From positions 196,778-260,777 of the forward strand of contig CBCOTE010000023.1 in assembly GCA_965112965.1 (NCBI GenBank): a stretch of 64,000 nt of DNA, in the 5' to 3' direction. Origin of the DNA: CBCOTE01 sp965112965. GTDB lineage: Bacteria > Desulfobacterota > Desulfovibrionia > Desulfovibrionales > Desulfovibrionaceae. Positions 1 through 9,853 of this stretch are shown piece after piece. The translations under genes were made by a program, and so were the position numbers. Within the stretch, counting starts at the first letter, position 1, and the number at the start of each line of letters is the position of its first letter. The notes under the pieces were generated by a model, which was not told the DNA's origin, ran no database searches, and was given only the letters and a program-made list of their open reading frames with translations.

Positions 1-63
1 TATACCAGGAGCCATCCAGATTATTTTAGGAGTCGTCATCGGAAGCATGCATGCGGAGTACTC

Positions 64-1449
64 ATGGATATTCATCGACTCACTATCGCCCAACAGCGTT
101 TTCTTACCGATACTTTTTCAGCCGAGGACTGTCTACTTACGCCTGAGGAGATGTTAGTTTTTCGGGCCGACGCTTCTCGGCTCGTAGGTATTCCTCTGGC
201 TGTAGTCCGGCCAGTCTATGAAGACCAGGTACAGTTGCTTTTCGCGTGGGCCCAGATTGAGGGCGTCCCTCTATATCCTAGAGCTCGAGCCACTAATCTC
301 GTGGGTGGCTGTGTTCCATATAGGCCTGGCGTGGTCATATCCACTCTTAAACTTGACCATATAGTCGACATTACTCCAGATGATTTTGTAGCCGTGGTTG
401 AGCCCGGGGTGATTACCGGCAGACTTCAGGTCCGGCTGGAGACGCAAGGGCTTTTCTATCCGCCGGACCCGGCTAGTGTGCAGATTTCTACTATCGGTGG
501 CAATGTGGCCACCTGCGCCGGCGGTATGTGTGCGGTCAAATACGGAGTCACCCGGGATTACGTGCTCGGTTTGCGTGCTGTGCTCCCAGGCGGTGATGTT
601 ATCACTCCTGGAGGTCGCTCGCACAAGAACGTGGTAGGCCTTGATCTTGTGCGGCTTTTTGTAGGTTCCGAGGGCACCTTGGGTATGATTACACAACTGA
701 CTCTCAAGCTATTACCTAAGCCTGAGGCCACAGCCTCAGTGTTAGTAGGTTTCTCAACTGAAGCTGCCGCTTTGACCGCGGCCGGCCGAGTGTTTAACGC
801 CGGCATCCTACCTGTAGCCTTAGAATTTATGAATATCGAGGTATTAGACTGTCTAGGTCGTTTGGGTCCGGTGCCCTGGCCTGGAAATATAGTTGCGGTG
901 CTCCTGCTGCGATTGGACGGCTACATTAAGGCTTTGCCTTTGGAGGTAGCCCGGGTAGCTGCGGTGCTCAGAGAATCTGGGGCAGACTTCTTAGTCGAGG
1001 GTGTGAGTCGAGAGGCGGAGGCGTTACTATGGGAGTTACGCCGGAACATTAATCCAGCTTCTTTTTTAGTACGGCCTCATAAGTTTTCTGACGATATCGC
1101 CGTACCTCGGGGCCTAATAAACTTAGCTGTTACTGGTATCCGGGCTATCGGGGAGCGTTATAAGTTACCTATCTTGATCTTTGGCCATCTGGGGGATGGC
1201 AACTTACATGTGAACGTTATGCATGATGCCGATGCCCCGGGTGAACGTGAGCGGGGGCAACTGGCTAAGGCCGCAGTCATGGACCTAGCTTTATCCTTAG
1301 GCGGTACTCTTTCAGGGGAGCACGGCATGGGTCTGTCCAAAGTCGACCACGTGGCTCGACAGCTGGAGCCGAGGCAGATCGAGCTCATGCGAGATATTAA
1401 GAGGCTCTTTGACCCCCGGGGTATACTAAATCCGGGCAAAGCATTTTAA
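64..1449 (+). CDS. glcD: FAD-linked oxidase, glycolate/D-lactate dehydrogenase subunit GlcD type
   Basis: This 461-residue protein belongs to the FAD-binding type-4 oxidase family that oxidises 2-hydroxy acids such as glycolate or D-lactate and passes electrons to an Fe-S partner. The N-terminal half shows the FAD-binding pattern, with 'RARATNLVGG' near residue 74, 'VEPGV' near 112 and 'TIGGNVATCAGG' near 143. The C-terminal oxidase domain has 'FGHLGDGNLHVNV' and 'SGEHGMGLSK', and ends 'LFDPRGILNPGKAF' as full-length members do. Length is normal and no frameshift is seen. A GGAG ribosome-binding site lies 7 bases before the ATG. The Fe-S subunit gene follows 64 bases downstream in the same direction, so the two probably form one operon and one complex. 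Whether the substrate is lactate or glycolate cannot be told from sequence; lactate would suit a sulfate reducer. Confidence 0.9.
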   Translation: MDIHRLTIAQQRFLTDTFSAEDCLLTPEEMLVFRADASRLVGIPLAVVRPVYEDQVQLLFAWAQIEGVPLYPRARATNLVGGCVPYRPGVVISTLKLDHIVDITPDDFVAVVEPGVITGRLQVRLETQGLFYPPDPASVQISTIGGNVATCAGGMCAVKYGVTRDYVLGLRAVLPGGDVITPGGRSHKNVVGLDLVRLFVGSEGTLGMITQLTLKLLPKPEATASVLVGFSTEAAALTAAGRVFNAGILPVALEFMNIEVLDCLGRLGPVPWPGNIVAVLLLRLDGYIKALPLEVARVAAVLRESGADFLVEGVSREAEALLWELRRNINPASFLVRPHKFSDDIAVPRGLINLAVTGIRAIGERYKLPILIFGHLGDGNLHVNVMHDADAPGERERGQLAKAAVMDLALSLGGTLSGEHGMGLSKVDHVARQLEPRQIELMRDIKRLFDPRGILNPGKAF

Positions 1450-1513
1450 TGGCCAACCAAGCCTGTGTCCCAGCCGGGATATCCGAGACGGTCTATCATC
1501 GGAGGAGCTACTA

Positions 1514-2767
1514 ATGGTCGACCGTCCTTGTATTCTTTGTGGTCGCTGCTTGGAGGTCTGTCCGTTGGTGGCAGTTACAGGCAGGGAGGAGCTTTCCCCA
1601 AAGGCTAAGCAGCAGCTGTCCGCGGCTTTGGCTGACCTTGCGTTGTCGGAGGTAACTGTTCCCCAGGCCGCTGGTCTGTCTGGTCGAGCTATAGTTGACT
1701 TGGCTGGGTTGTGCTTATCTTGTGGTCGTTGTGTTGCAGCCTGCCCGCAAGGGCTGGCTGGGGCTGAGATTGTGGCTAGTCTACGCGCAGCATACTCGGA
1801 TTGGCGTCAGTGGCTGTGGAAAATTTGGTTAGAATATGGCGGTCTGTGGTCCGTAGCTGTAGGTCTGGGCCATATTCTACAGAAATCGGTCGTTACTATG
1901 GGGATTTGGAATGGCGTCGCGATGTCGACCCTGAATTGCCCACCGGCCGCTCAACGGGCAACAGGTACAGCCAGCCAATTGGCCCCCTGGCTGCGCGTTA
2001 CTCGTTTCGACATAACGGCCGATCGGGCCCATATTGGCACGGCAGCTATCTTCCCGGGCTGTCTGGCCGGCTTGGTCACGATACCTTGGTTGGCTACAGT
2101 AGAATGGGTGCTGGTCGGTTTGGGCTTTCGTTTGGCTTCAACGGCAGATGGTCCGGGTTGGGGATGTTGCGGCGCCACTTTGGGCCACGCTGGATTGCCT
2201 GAAGCCCGATTAGAGGTGGCGCAACGTAATCTCGCCCAATGGCGGGCTCTGGGTCGGCCACTTGTAGTAACTTTCTGTGCTAGCTGTCGTGCTGGCTTGG
2301 CGTCCTACGCAGTCGATTCAGCTTTGAATTGGGTCGTTTCGTTGTGGGAGCCTGGAGAAGCTGAGGTTTGGATTGCGTCTCTGCAGCCATTGGCGTTTTT
2401 ATGGGGGGAGACAGACTTTGTCGTTGAGCCGTGGGCGCCAAAAACAATATGTTATCATCAGCCCTGCCACGCCCTGCCAGATGACTTTGACTTGGTCTGG
2501 TTACATCGGGTACTGGGTGAACGGCTGCGCTTTCCAGGCTCGGGTCGATGTTGCGGCTTGGGTGGGGGGGTCATGCAGATGGTCGCTCCCGGTTTAGCGG
2601 CCAAAGTTACGGCTGCGTTGTGGGAGATGTTAGTGACTCCGAACGGGAGAGCTGAGACATCGGTGTTCACAGGCTGCATTGGCTGTTTGCTTCGACTTAA
2701 GGTTACGGCCCCGGCCGGGGTGGTGGTGGGTCACTGGTTGGAGATTTTGCTCCCTTTGCGGTCATGA
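1514..2767 (+). CDS. glcF: Fe-S oxidoreductase, GlcF-type electron-transfer subunit
   Basis: This 417-residue protein carries two N-terminal 4Fe-4S motifs, 'CILCGRCLEVCP' near residue 7 and 'CLSCGRCVAACP' near residue 68. Two CCG (cysteine-rich) domains follow, recognisable by 'GWGCCGATLGHAG' near 218 with a downstream 'CASC', and by 'GRCCGLGGG' near 350 with 'CIGC'. This is the layout of GlcF/LldE-type subunits that take electrons from a flavin oxidase and hand them to quinone or another acceptor at the membrane. A strong GGAGGAG ribosome-binding site precedes the ATG. It directly follows the flavoprotein gene and is most likely its partner. The reading frame is intact and ends with a tryptophan- and leucine-rich tail. 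The exact acceptor is unknown. Confidence 0.88.
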   Translation: MVDRPCILCGRCLEVCPLVAVTGREELSPKAKQQLSAALADLALSEVTVPQAAGLSGRAIVDLAGLCLSCGRCVAACPQGLAGAEIVASLRAAYSDWRQWLWKIWLEYGGLWSVAVGLGHILQKSVVTMGIWNGVAMSTLNCPPAAQRATGTASQLAPWLRVTRFDITADRAHIGTAAIFPGCLAGLVTIPWLATVEWVLVGLGFRLASTADGPGWGCCGATLGHAGLPEARLEVAQRNLAQWRALGRPLVVTFCASCRAGLASYAVDSALNWVVSLWEPGEAEVWIASLQPLAFLWGETDFVVEPWAPKTICYHQPCHALPDDFDLVWLHRVLGERLRFPGSGRCCGLGGGVMQMVAPGLAAKVTAALWEMLVTPNGRAETSVFTGCIGCLLRLKVTAPAGVVVGHWLEILLPLRS

Positions 2768-2800
2768 CAATGGAATCTCCACTGCAGCAGGCTGTTTTTT

Positions 2801-3020
2801 TTATTCGGTTCTTTTTCTATAACAATATGATTTCGTCGACTGAAAGTTGTTTAGCTTTTGTGGTGTGTTGGTCGAACTATAGCCGTAAACGTTGCAGATG
2901 ATTAAGGTCAAGGCGAAGAATATGATTATGGCCCATCGGTCCGCGTTGGCTGCCTTCTTGTTTATTACGCTCGGCCTGTAGATCTTTCAAAGGATAGCGT
3001 TTCATAAACTCTATAGTCAT
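2801..3020 (-). pseudogene. relic of a small membrane protein, frameshifted
   Basis: On the minus strand a frame starts 'MTIEFMKRYPLKDLQAE' and, after a one-step frame change, continues as 'NADRWAIIIFFALTLII', which is a convincing membrane segment, ending at a stop near 2801. The continuity across two frames suggests a broken small membrane-protein gene. It lies just downstream of the acs relic in the same orientation. Small membrane subunits of acetate or solute transporters sit next to acs in many bacteria, but I cannot assign a family. Confidence 0.35.
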
Positions 3021-3599
3021 GAGTCAGGCTCCGTCCGTGAATACGAAATTAGCAAGTTAAAGCAGGATTTTATGGTATTTGGGATTTTAATATTTTAAAT
3101 TTTTAGTAGCCCTACTTTCCGTATGTTTGCCTCCGGCATCTGGCGCGAATAAGTCGTATAGCATCCATAGCCTTCGGTCTGAAAAATATGTGACTTCGTC
3201 GAGCAAAAAATATTGTTAATTTAATGTATAAACGTAGGAACTAGAACATATCCATGGCTACGAGCACTACGTAGTCAAAGCCGATACAGACCCTGGGATG
3301 CTGCAACACAGGAGCATTTTTCATAAACTCGTGACTCCAATTAATTCGTCTAGGATAAACTTAGCTCAGATTAACACACCACCGGTCGTTATTAGTTTTT
3401 AGCATGTTTTTTTTAGATTTTTAGTGTTTTATATACCATTAAGGTAAATATTATAAACTCTATTGAAAATACGATTTATGCATCTAGATTTTAGCGTTGT
3501 TAGCGTTGGTCAACGGTGTGATGAATATATTTTAGTTATAGAGAAAAGTCTAGGAAGAGTAACAATTAATTATTTTTTTTGTATGACTATCAGTCGCGG

Positions 3600-5530
3600 T
3601 ATATGACTTTTACATTCGCCATAATCTACTCCAGGATATTTTGTTACAGTCAGATATTTTGATTATTCCGGTGATGTTACGGTAATGAATTATATCATAA
3701 TAACTGGAAGATAAAATGAAAGGTCAAGTCTTTCTACGGTCACGATGCGAGGCTACTTGCCCATTTTTCATTTGAGGCGATAAGTCCGATTTCCGTGTGT
3801 ACGTGGAAGACGAGTTCTTTCAAGGGCTCTTCGCTCTCCTAAAAATTTGATTTTAGGGTGATGTAGGTATAGGTGACTTGGGGTACGTCCACCACAGCGG
3901 CTTCGGCTATCTTTGGATACGCCACTAGGTCGGACTTGATTTTGGCCGTACCTATGGTGATGGTCCGAGACGTTGATTACGTCGTCTACGCGGCCCATGA
4001 TTTAGAAAATATTCGCCTTTATCTATTCGTGCACCGTACTAGTTTCATAACGGCTCGGGAAGCCGTGGAAATATTGTTGCTTGAAGCGGGCTATATCGTC
4101 TCGTAAGACATGCGCATGTACTCGGCCAAGACTTCTCTATGACTAGAAAGTCGCCTTAGTCGGCTCTGGTGGAATTATCATCTTTGTTCATTATGTGTAA
4201 GAATGCCAGACAATGGCAGCATAGCCGATCCGGACTTGAGAGTTGTGGCAAACGGTAGAGGTGAAATCATGAGACCCCTAGTTTTTTTGTTTGCCACCAA
4301 GTGTCCACGATGGGTAGTTTTTCTTTGCCTATGTGTTTGTTGCAATACCCAGGCTTCGGGGTTGATTGGCTCATGCACTGAGCTGAGAATACGCAAATTA
4401 GGTAAGTTATATTTATGTCCACTTCTTGCCTTCACGTATCAAAGAGTAGATAGCTGTGGGTGCGGCGTAGAAGAAGATGTTGACTTGAACTTTTCGTAGA
4501 TTTGTCAGAATTGGTTCAGACTACGGTAAGTTGGTACGCCTTTGAATATGACGTAAATGATACCTAGAGTCAGAGGGCCATAGACGATGTAAGAATATCC
4601 TGTGATTCGGCCAATGTCCGCTGTACACCAGTGGATGTCGTCATGTAGGTCGAAGGCCAGCTGAGAGGTGTAGGCTGCATAAGTTAGGTAGTCGCCAGTA
4701 GTGTATAATATACCCTTGGGCTTGCCCCGTGGAATTACTTGTGTAGAGGATGAACAGCATGTCCTCGGCATTTATATGTTCGGGTTTACATTAGTCTGTT
4801 TTGCAGTCGGCAGCTACCTCGTCGTACTACTAGGCGCCCCGGTCCTCGACTATATTGACTTTGTTGTCCGCAGATTTGTGGACGATGAACTGTTTTACTA
4901 TTAGGCATTCTGTAAGAATCTCGTTAATGTTTGATTTTCAAAGGAATAATATTTTCTGCTGCGGTTGACACTGTTGCTGCATATGACGATTTTGGCCTTG
5001 TAGTCGTTGATACGGTTGCGCAAGCTGTGGGCCGAGAAGCTGGTAAAAATAATGGAATGCGGGATGTTAGTGTGGGAACAGGCTAATATGGCAGTGGCCA
5101 GTCGGGCACCATAGGTATGTAGATACTTATTTGGTCACACTTCTGGATGTCTATCTTTTTTTGAGTATATTGGCGAAGCAGCATACTTCACGGTGTAACA
5201 TTTGGTAGATGTAGATTTTGATCTGTTTGTCATGCTCGCTTTGCCAGATGATGGGGGATTTGTTACGGCGACCGTTTGTCAGGTGGCGTCCAGACAGTTA
5301 TAGGAGACGCTTAAGCTGCCACCCTGGAATTATTTGATCTCGGATTTGTTAAAGTCGTATTTGGAAATTTGGTTCCTTGAACTAAATTAATAATTATTTG
5401 GCGTGTACACCACCAATAGCTATCATTATTTTTTTTGATGGACTGCTTGTACATGGTTCGGTATTTATTTATGCTCTTGAAGCAGGCGTGGCCGTGACCT
5501 TTTGCAAGTGGCTAGAAATAGCGCCTTTAG
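3600..5530 (-). pseudogene. acs: acetyl-CoA synthetase relic (acs), many frameshifts
   Basis: Acetyl-CoA synthetase converts acetate, ATP and CoA to acetyl-CoA. Pieces occur in the correct order on the minus strand but in different frames. Near 5250 there is 'GGSLSVSYNCLDAT' and then 'LHREVCCFANIL', typical of the N-terminal third. Near 4740–4770 the AMP-binding loop region reads 'AEDMLFILYTS' and changes frame into 'GKPKGILYTTGDYLTYAAY'. 'CTADIGRITGYSYIVYGPL' lies near 4600, and 'MGRVDDVINVSDHHHR' near 3990 is the A8/hinge motif. Spacing between the motifs matches a protein of about 650 residues, so little has been deleted, but frameshifts and stops are frequent and the gene cannot work. End points are estimated from that spacing. 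Identity is secure; the boundaries are approximate. Confidence 0.85.
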
Positions 5531-6568
5531 TTCATCAGGCTTTCTATTTTTGTCCTTGCCCATATGATTCTATAGTTTTTTAGATGTGTTGTTAGTGATT
5601 TTATCGCTACGAATTTATTTTTAATATTATATTCTTATGATTTTATATATATTTTAGTTAATGGCCAGAAAAATGGATGGGTATAGTCGGCTCCACTACG
5701 TCTCATGTACAGTCGCTGTCGGCCGGACGGCGGTGACTATTCTTGCTATGGGGTGAAATAGTGTGCCTCTGATGATTACATGTTTTTTTATACAATCAGC
5801 GACACCATTTTTTTTGGCGGAGAGCTGGCATATTAACTATTTGTTGATGGTCAGATAGTAGATATAGTTGTAGCGTTATAAATCTTTATACCAATTATTT
5901 TTTTTAAAGGCAGTGACAGGTAATATTGAGCAAGAGTGGTAAGAAAGTTTTAAGCAAAAAAATATCCAAATTTAATATCGTGTTTTTTCATCATGGTAAT
6001 ATAAAAATTTTAGCCTTTACGAGGCGTCTAATGGGAACGAAGCGACTTTTAGTAGTGATGTAAAAGACCAATGAAGTTAGCTGATATAGCGCAATGAAGT
6101 AAAAGCTGACGTTGGGTGTAGTAGGACAGGGCTGTCCAGTGGCTTAAATCAGGACGAAGGTGATTGGACTTTGGTCTCACAATGCGAACTGAGGTCATAA
6201 TATTTGTATGGTTATGTCATGAGCATATAAGTTGTCAATACACAGAATGTAGTATTTATCCGCGAGATTACGACGGTGGATCCCCGGGGGGTGGTTGTTA
6301 TAATGGTAAGTCTTTTATGTGGAAGCGTCATTTTGTATTTGGAGCTGGACCATATTCAAACCGTGCCAATGTATAGTTGATTTGCCAACGGCTAGAGTCG
6401 AGAGCAAACTCAAGAGGACTGCGGTTGCATAGAGCTGACTATTAGATGAGAATCGGAAGCGGCGAAGCGGTGCACACGTGGGTTCCTTGATAGGCTAGTA
6501 TAGATTTTTGGGATAATATAATTGAGGTGAGAACAGTTTGCGTTTTTGTCTAAGGAAGAAATATAAAT
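5531..6568. other. degraded spacer without recognisable gene
   Basis: This AT-rich kilobase between the acs relic and cvpA holds runs of seven or eight T and no frame longer than about 70 codons that resembles a family. A plus-strand stretch around 6160–6376 is open but I do not recognise it. The DNA probably once carried a gene upstream of cvpA, now unreadable. Confidence 0.5.
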
Positions 6569-7039
6569 ATGCTGGATATTATTTTTGTAGTGGTAGCCGG
6601 ATTTTTGGTGCTTAGGGGCGGTACCCATGGTCTGTTAGTGGAGGTGGCGGCGTTATGCGGTGCCATCGGCGGTGTGTTTCTGGCCAATCGTTACCATCTC
6701 ATTTTAATTTCTTTTATACAGTATTTTTTATTTAATCCAGATTGGGCTGGTATTATAGCCTATTTATTGATTTTTTTTGCTACATTAGTCTTGACTAGTA
6801 CGGTAGCGGTGTTAGTGAATAAGGCGCTGACTCTCATTTTTGTTGGCTGGACGGACTATCTAGCTGGGGCGCTTTTGGGTGCGGCCATGGCGTCTTTTGT
6901 CTGCGTCGTGGGAGTTTTACTTTTACAGCATTTTTTGCCACAATCGTCTTTGTTGCGGAATTCTATCTTGCTGCCTTACGTGCAATTGCTGGCTAGGTAC
7001 CTGAAAGAGATATTGCCGATTATTTTTTTGCCTAATTGA
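6569..7039 (+). CDS. cvpA: CvpA family membrane protein
   Basis: This 156-residue integral membrane protein begins 'MLDIIFVVVAGFLVLRGG', the typical CvpA opening (a first helix followed by an R-G turn). It has about four hydrophobic helices, at roughly residues 3–17, 26–48, 60–92 and 100–125. CvpA proteins are linked to colicin V export, envelope homeostasis and cell-division-related phenotypes, and the biochemical role is unsettled. A purine-rich AAGGAAG lies about 10 bases before the ATG. The frame is intact even though it contains a run of eight T (6771–6778) at the I-F-F codons. A relic resembling mazG follows on the same strand. Confidence 0.8.
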   Translation: MLDIIFVVVAGFLVLRGGTHGLLVEVAALCGAIGGVFLANRYHLILISFIQYFLFNPDWAGIIAYLLIFFATLVLTSTVAVLVNKALTLIFVGWTDYLAGALLGAAMASFVCVVGVLLLQHFLPQSSLLRNSILLPYVQLLARYLKEILPIIFLPN

Positions 7040-7099
7040 TTGCCTTGGTCTGATGGCGTCGTGCTTGTGACTTTTTCTTGCGTCTTTTGACTTTAAGAT

Positions 7100-7400
7100 A
7101 TGACGTCTCCTGCCATCATCGCTTTCCCATATCTTGGAATTTTGTCCATTTCTGATAGTCTGCATGCCTTGATCCGTATCCTTAGATATTTTTTGTCCAA
7201 TAAGTTATCTCTAAAATTATTAAACGTGTTCGAGGAGGCCTTTGGATTCATCGATACTATTCGCATTGGTAACGCTAAAAACGTTTGAGAAAAATTTAGC
7301 AGCCTAATTTTTTTTAAAGGAAATCGGGTAGAACTTTTATTAGTCCATTTAAATAGCTGATATTGCTGTTTTAGTTCTATAAAATACACATCATGGTTGT
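7100..7400 (+). pseudogene. mazG: probable MazG nucleotide pyrophosphohydrolase relic
   Basis: Just downstream of cvpA a plus-strand frame reads 'SDSLHALIRILR' and then 'FEEAFGFIDTIRIGNAKNV', followed by a stop and 'EKFSSLIFF' in the same frame. This resembles the MazG pattern L..L....LR ... EEA.E..dAI..G....v.EElgDllfqv. The catalytic glutamates of 'EEA' are visible, but the 'GCPWD' part is missing and the helix after the stop is eroded. The rest of the enzyme cannot be read. The assignment is moderate and rests on pattern. Confidence 0.5.
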
Positions 7401-7901
7401 TTGTTATTGGCTTTTTTTATTACGGATGTCGGTATGAAGGCGTAGTTAGTATTGGAGATATCCGATGGTAAATTATTTGGCCGCGGATGACTATCATTAG
7501 CAGTGGGGGTGCAATGATACCGTTCGTTATAATGGTTTTAAGACCAACGTAATATTAGCTCGGATTCAAGTTATTTTTTAAAACGTTCGTGCGCATGGAG
7601 AAGCTATATTGTAGCAATATGGATAAGGGCTGGTGAAGTTGTAGCCGGCAGAATCGAATATTTTATAGAATATAGTCGAGAGAGAGGATCGGGAATAGTG
7701 AACGCTGTAGGGTGTGGGTGGGGTGAGCTTTTTTAAATAACAATTTCCTATATATACGTTTTTTCTTTTTTCAGATAAATTTTTACCATGTGCCACAAAA
7801 AAATCAACTGAATTAGCCGTGGCTGACAAATGTAGTTTGGACTTTTGTTGCGCAATCAAACAAAATATCGACCCCCCCCTTAGGGGCTCAAGGCAGCCAT
7901 T
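7401..7901. other. degraded spacer, no gene recognised
   Basis: Between the mazG relic and the end of cmk there is no convincing reading frame. The 3' side contains a run of eight C (7872–7879) followed by TTAGGGG. This allows a tiny CCCC/GGGG hairpin just downstream of the cmk stop on the minus strand. No T-run follows it, so it is not a standard terminator. Confidence 0.5.
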
Positions 7902-8600
7902 TTATTGTCTTACGACGCGAAGAATACGCTTTAGAACGTCCTCAACGGTTAGATTGGTAGTATCGATGATTACCGCATCTTCTGCCGGTATTAGAGGGGA
8001 CATGGTGCGTGTGCGGTCTAGATAATCACGTTGATAAATTTGTTTAGAGAGTTCAGTTAAATCAGCTGGTTGGCCTAGGTCTATAAGTTGATGCCAACGG
8101 CGATGAGCACGTTCTTTGGGCACGGCATCCAATAAAAATTTCCAGCGTGCGTTTGGGAAGACTACGGTGCCCATATCTCGGCCTTCGGCCGTGAGTGGTG
8201 TGCCCACGGAGATATCGCGTTGCGCTATACGTAGAAAATCGCGTACTGCCGGCAATTGGGCGTAGCGGGAGGCTAGAAGAGCTATAGTTTCAGTGCGAAT
8301 ATTAGAGTTTAAGGGTTGGCCATTCAGGAACAGCGTACTAGCTTGGCCGGTACCAGTGAGGGTAAAATGAAGCGCGGCTAACTGTTCAGTCAGACCGGTC
8401 TGGTCTAGAGATAGACATGACTCGCCCAAGACCCAAGCTAGGGCCCGGAACATGGCTCCGGTATCCAGATAGACCATATCCAGGGCCTCGGCCACCTGTC
8501 TGGCCAAGGTAGTTTTACCCACTCCGGCCGGGCCGTCCAGTGTGATTATTTCCTTTAGGTCCTTATATAAGGCTGTGCATTTAGTAACAAGGCTAGACAT
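7902..8600 (-). CDS. cmk: cytidylate kinase
   Basis: CMP/dCMP kinase phosphorylates CMP and dCMP with ATP in pyrimidine salvage. The 232-residue product shows the P-loop 'DGPAGVGKTT' near residue 17, 'YLDTGAMFRAL' in the CMP-binding region, and 'AEGRDMGTVVFPNA' and 'RDYLDRTR' in the lid and core. I chose the ATG at 8600, which has an AGAGG ribosome-binding site 9 bases upstream, rather than an upstream in-frame ATG that lies inside hisC. The start codon overlaps the hisC stop by 8 bases, the classic arrangement for translational coupling. Because hisC is now broken, expression of cmk must rely on readthrough transcription or a new promoter. Confidence 0.93.
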   Translation of the reverse strand: MSSLVTKCTALYKDLKEIITLDGPAGVGKTTLARQVAEALDMVYLDTGAMFRALAWVLGESCLSLDQTGLTEQLAALHFTLTGTGQASTLFLNGQPLNSNIRTETIALLASRYAQLPAVRDFLRIAQRDISVGTPLTAEGRDMGTVVFPNARWKFLLDAVPKERAHRRWHQLIDLGQPADLTELSKQIYQRDYLDRTRTMSPLIPAEDAVIIDTTNLTVEDVLKRILRVVRQ

Positions 8601-9702
8601 TGTCCAGTACCTCTTTGAGCTGGTCGAGAAAGTAGCGATTCTCGAGTGGAGCACCTACACTTACATGTAGGTGCCGGGATAGGCCATAGTTGGTGAGGTG
8701 TTGTATTGTGACACCGTGTTTGAGTAGCCGCTGAAAAATTATTCCGGAATCTAGGAACGAAGCCGAAAGTAGTTTAAAGAGCACAAAATTAGTCTGAGGT
8801 GTGAATACGCAATAGTTTAGGTCGGATAATTTTTGCATAAGAACTTTCCGGCCCTCTAGAGTGCCACGGATAGTTTTAGTACAGAATATTTCGTTCTCCA
8901 GTGCGGTGATGTCTGCTTTTTCGGCCAGCAGATTGACACTAAATGGTAGCCTGATGCGCTATATGGTAACGGCAAGCCAGTCAGGAAATATACTATAGCC
9001 TAGTCGTAGCCCAGTCAGACCGTATGTTTTGGAGAAGGTGCGTAGGAAGGACTAAATTTGACAGTTCGCCTAAGAATGCAGCTAGAGAGTAGATTTCATG
9101 GGGGTCGGTGAAATCGATATAGGCCTCGTCTACCACTAGTAGGTAACTTTGCGGTGGCCTGGGACAGCGTGATGAATTCTTTAATTAGGTCGGCAAAGTC
9201 TGATGGGTTGTCTGGGCTGGTGACGAAGGCCAGACAAGCGTGCTTGACGGTCAGAGTAAACAAGGAGGCCCAAGAAAAGCTGAAGTTCAGCCTTAACGAG
9301 GCTTGCCACAGTTTTACGCCAGCTAGCCGGGATTGGAGCTTATACATGCTGGAACATGAATTGAAAGCGATAATATTATGTTGGCCGGACTCAGCTACGG
9401 CGTGTATGAGTAAGTCAATGAGTTTTATTAGATCCATTGTCTATGACGATACGCTGAGCTGGTAGGCTCAGGTGATCGGCTAGAGTGCCACTAATCTGGG
9501 GTTGTCGCTTTGTGGGTAGCGGAAGACATTGGTGGTGCAGTTGGCGAGCACACGGCGTACTATATGAGAAATCCCCAGAGGGTTTTTCGTTGCTGGCTAA
9601 TTTTGTCACTCGGGAGAGGCCGTAGTGATTTTTTTAATTTCGTCGATGGATAAGCCCTGCTATATCCTCAAAGGCTGATATCTTGGGTTGTACATAGTCC
9701 AT
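8593..9702 (-). pseudogene. hisC: histidinol-phosphate aminotransferase relic (hisC)
   Basis: HisC is a PLP enzyme of histidine synthesis. Its pieces lie in order on the minus strand but in several frames. They include 'MDYVQPKISAFE' at the start, 'VTKLASNEKPSG', 'AQRIVIDNGSN', 'KHACLAFVTSPDNPSDF' and the C-terminal 'YGLSRHLHVSV' followed by 'LKEVLDNV' and the stop at 8593. Several frameshifts separate these blocks. The C-terminal 81 codons are open and well conserved, ending in the 8-base overlap with cmk. Spacing is near full length, so this is decay by small indels, not a large deletion. Another aminotransferase elsewhere in the genome could substitute. Confidence 0.85.
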
Positions 9703-9853
9703 TAAAGGTAAGAGTAGAGACGGCAGGGGACATAGAGTGATCCTTGTTAATTTGAGGGTGGCGTTTGATTCTATCATTTTGTCGGGCAATCGTGGCAGGC
9801 CTTGGTTTATTTCAGTGCGCTGGCCGCGATGGCAGCCGTTGCGGCGGCAGTGA

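Noticed and set aside
6164..6376. Possible MutS2 Smr-domain remnant upstream of cvpA
   Set aside because: A glycine-rich end recalls Smr domains, but no key motif could be placed.
7872..7889. C8-TTA-GGGG as a terminator of cmk
   Set aside because: Stem is only four pairs and no U-run follows on the minus strand.
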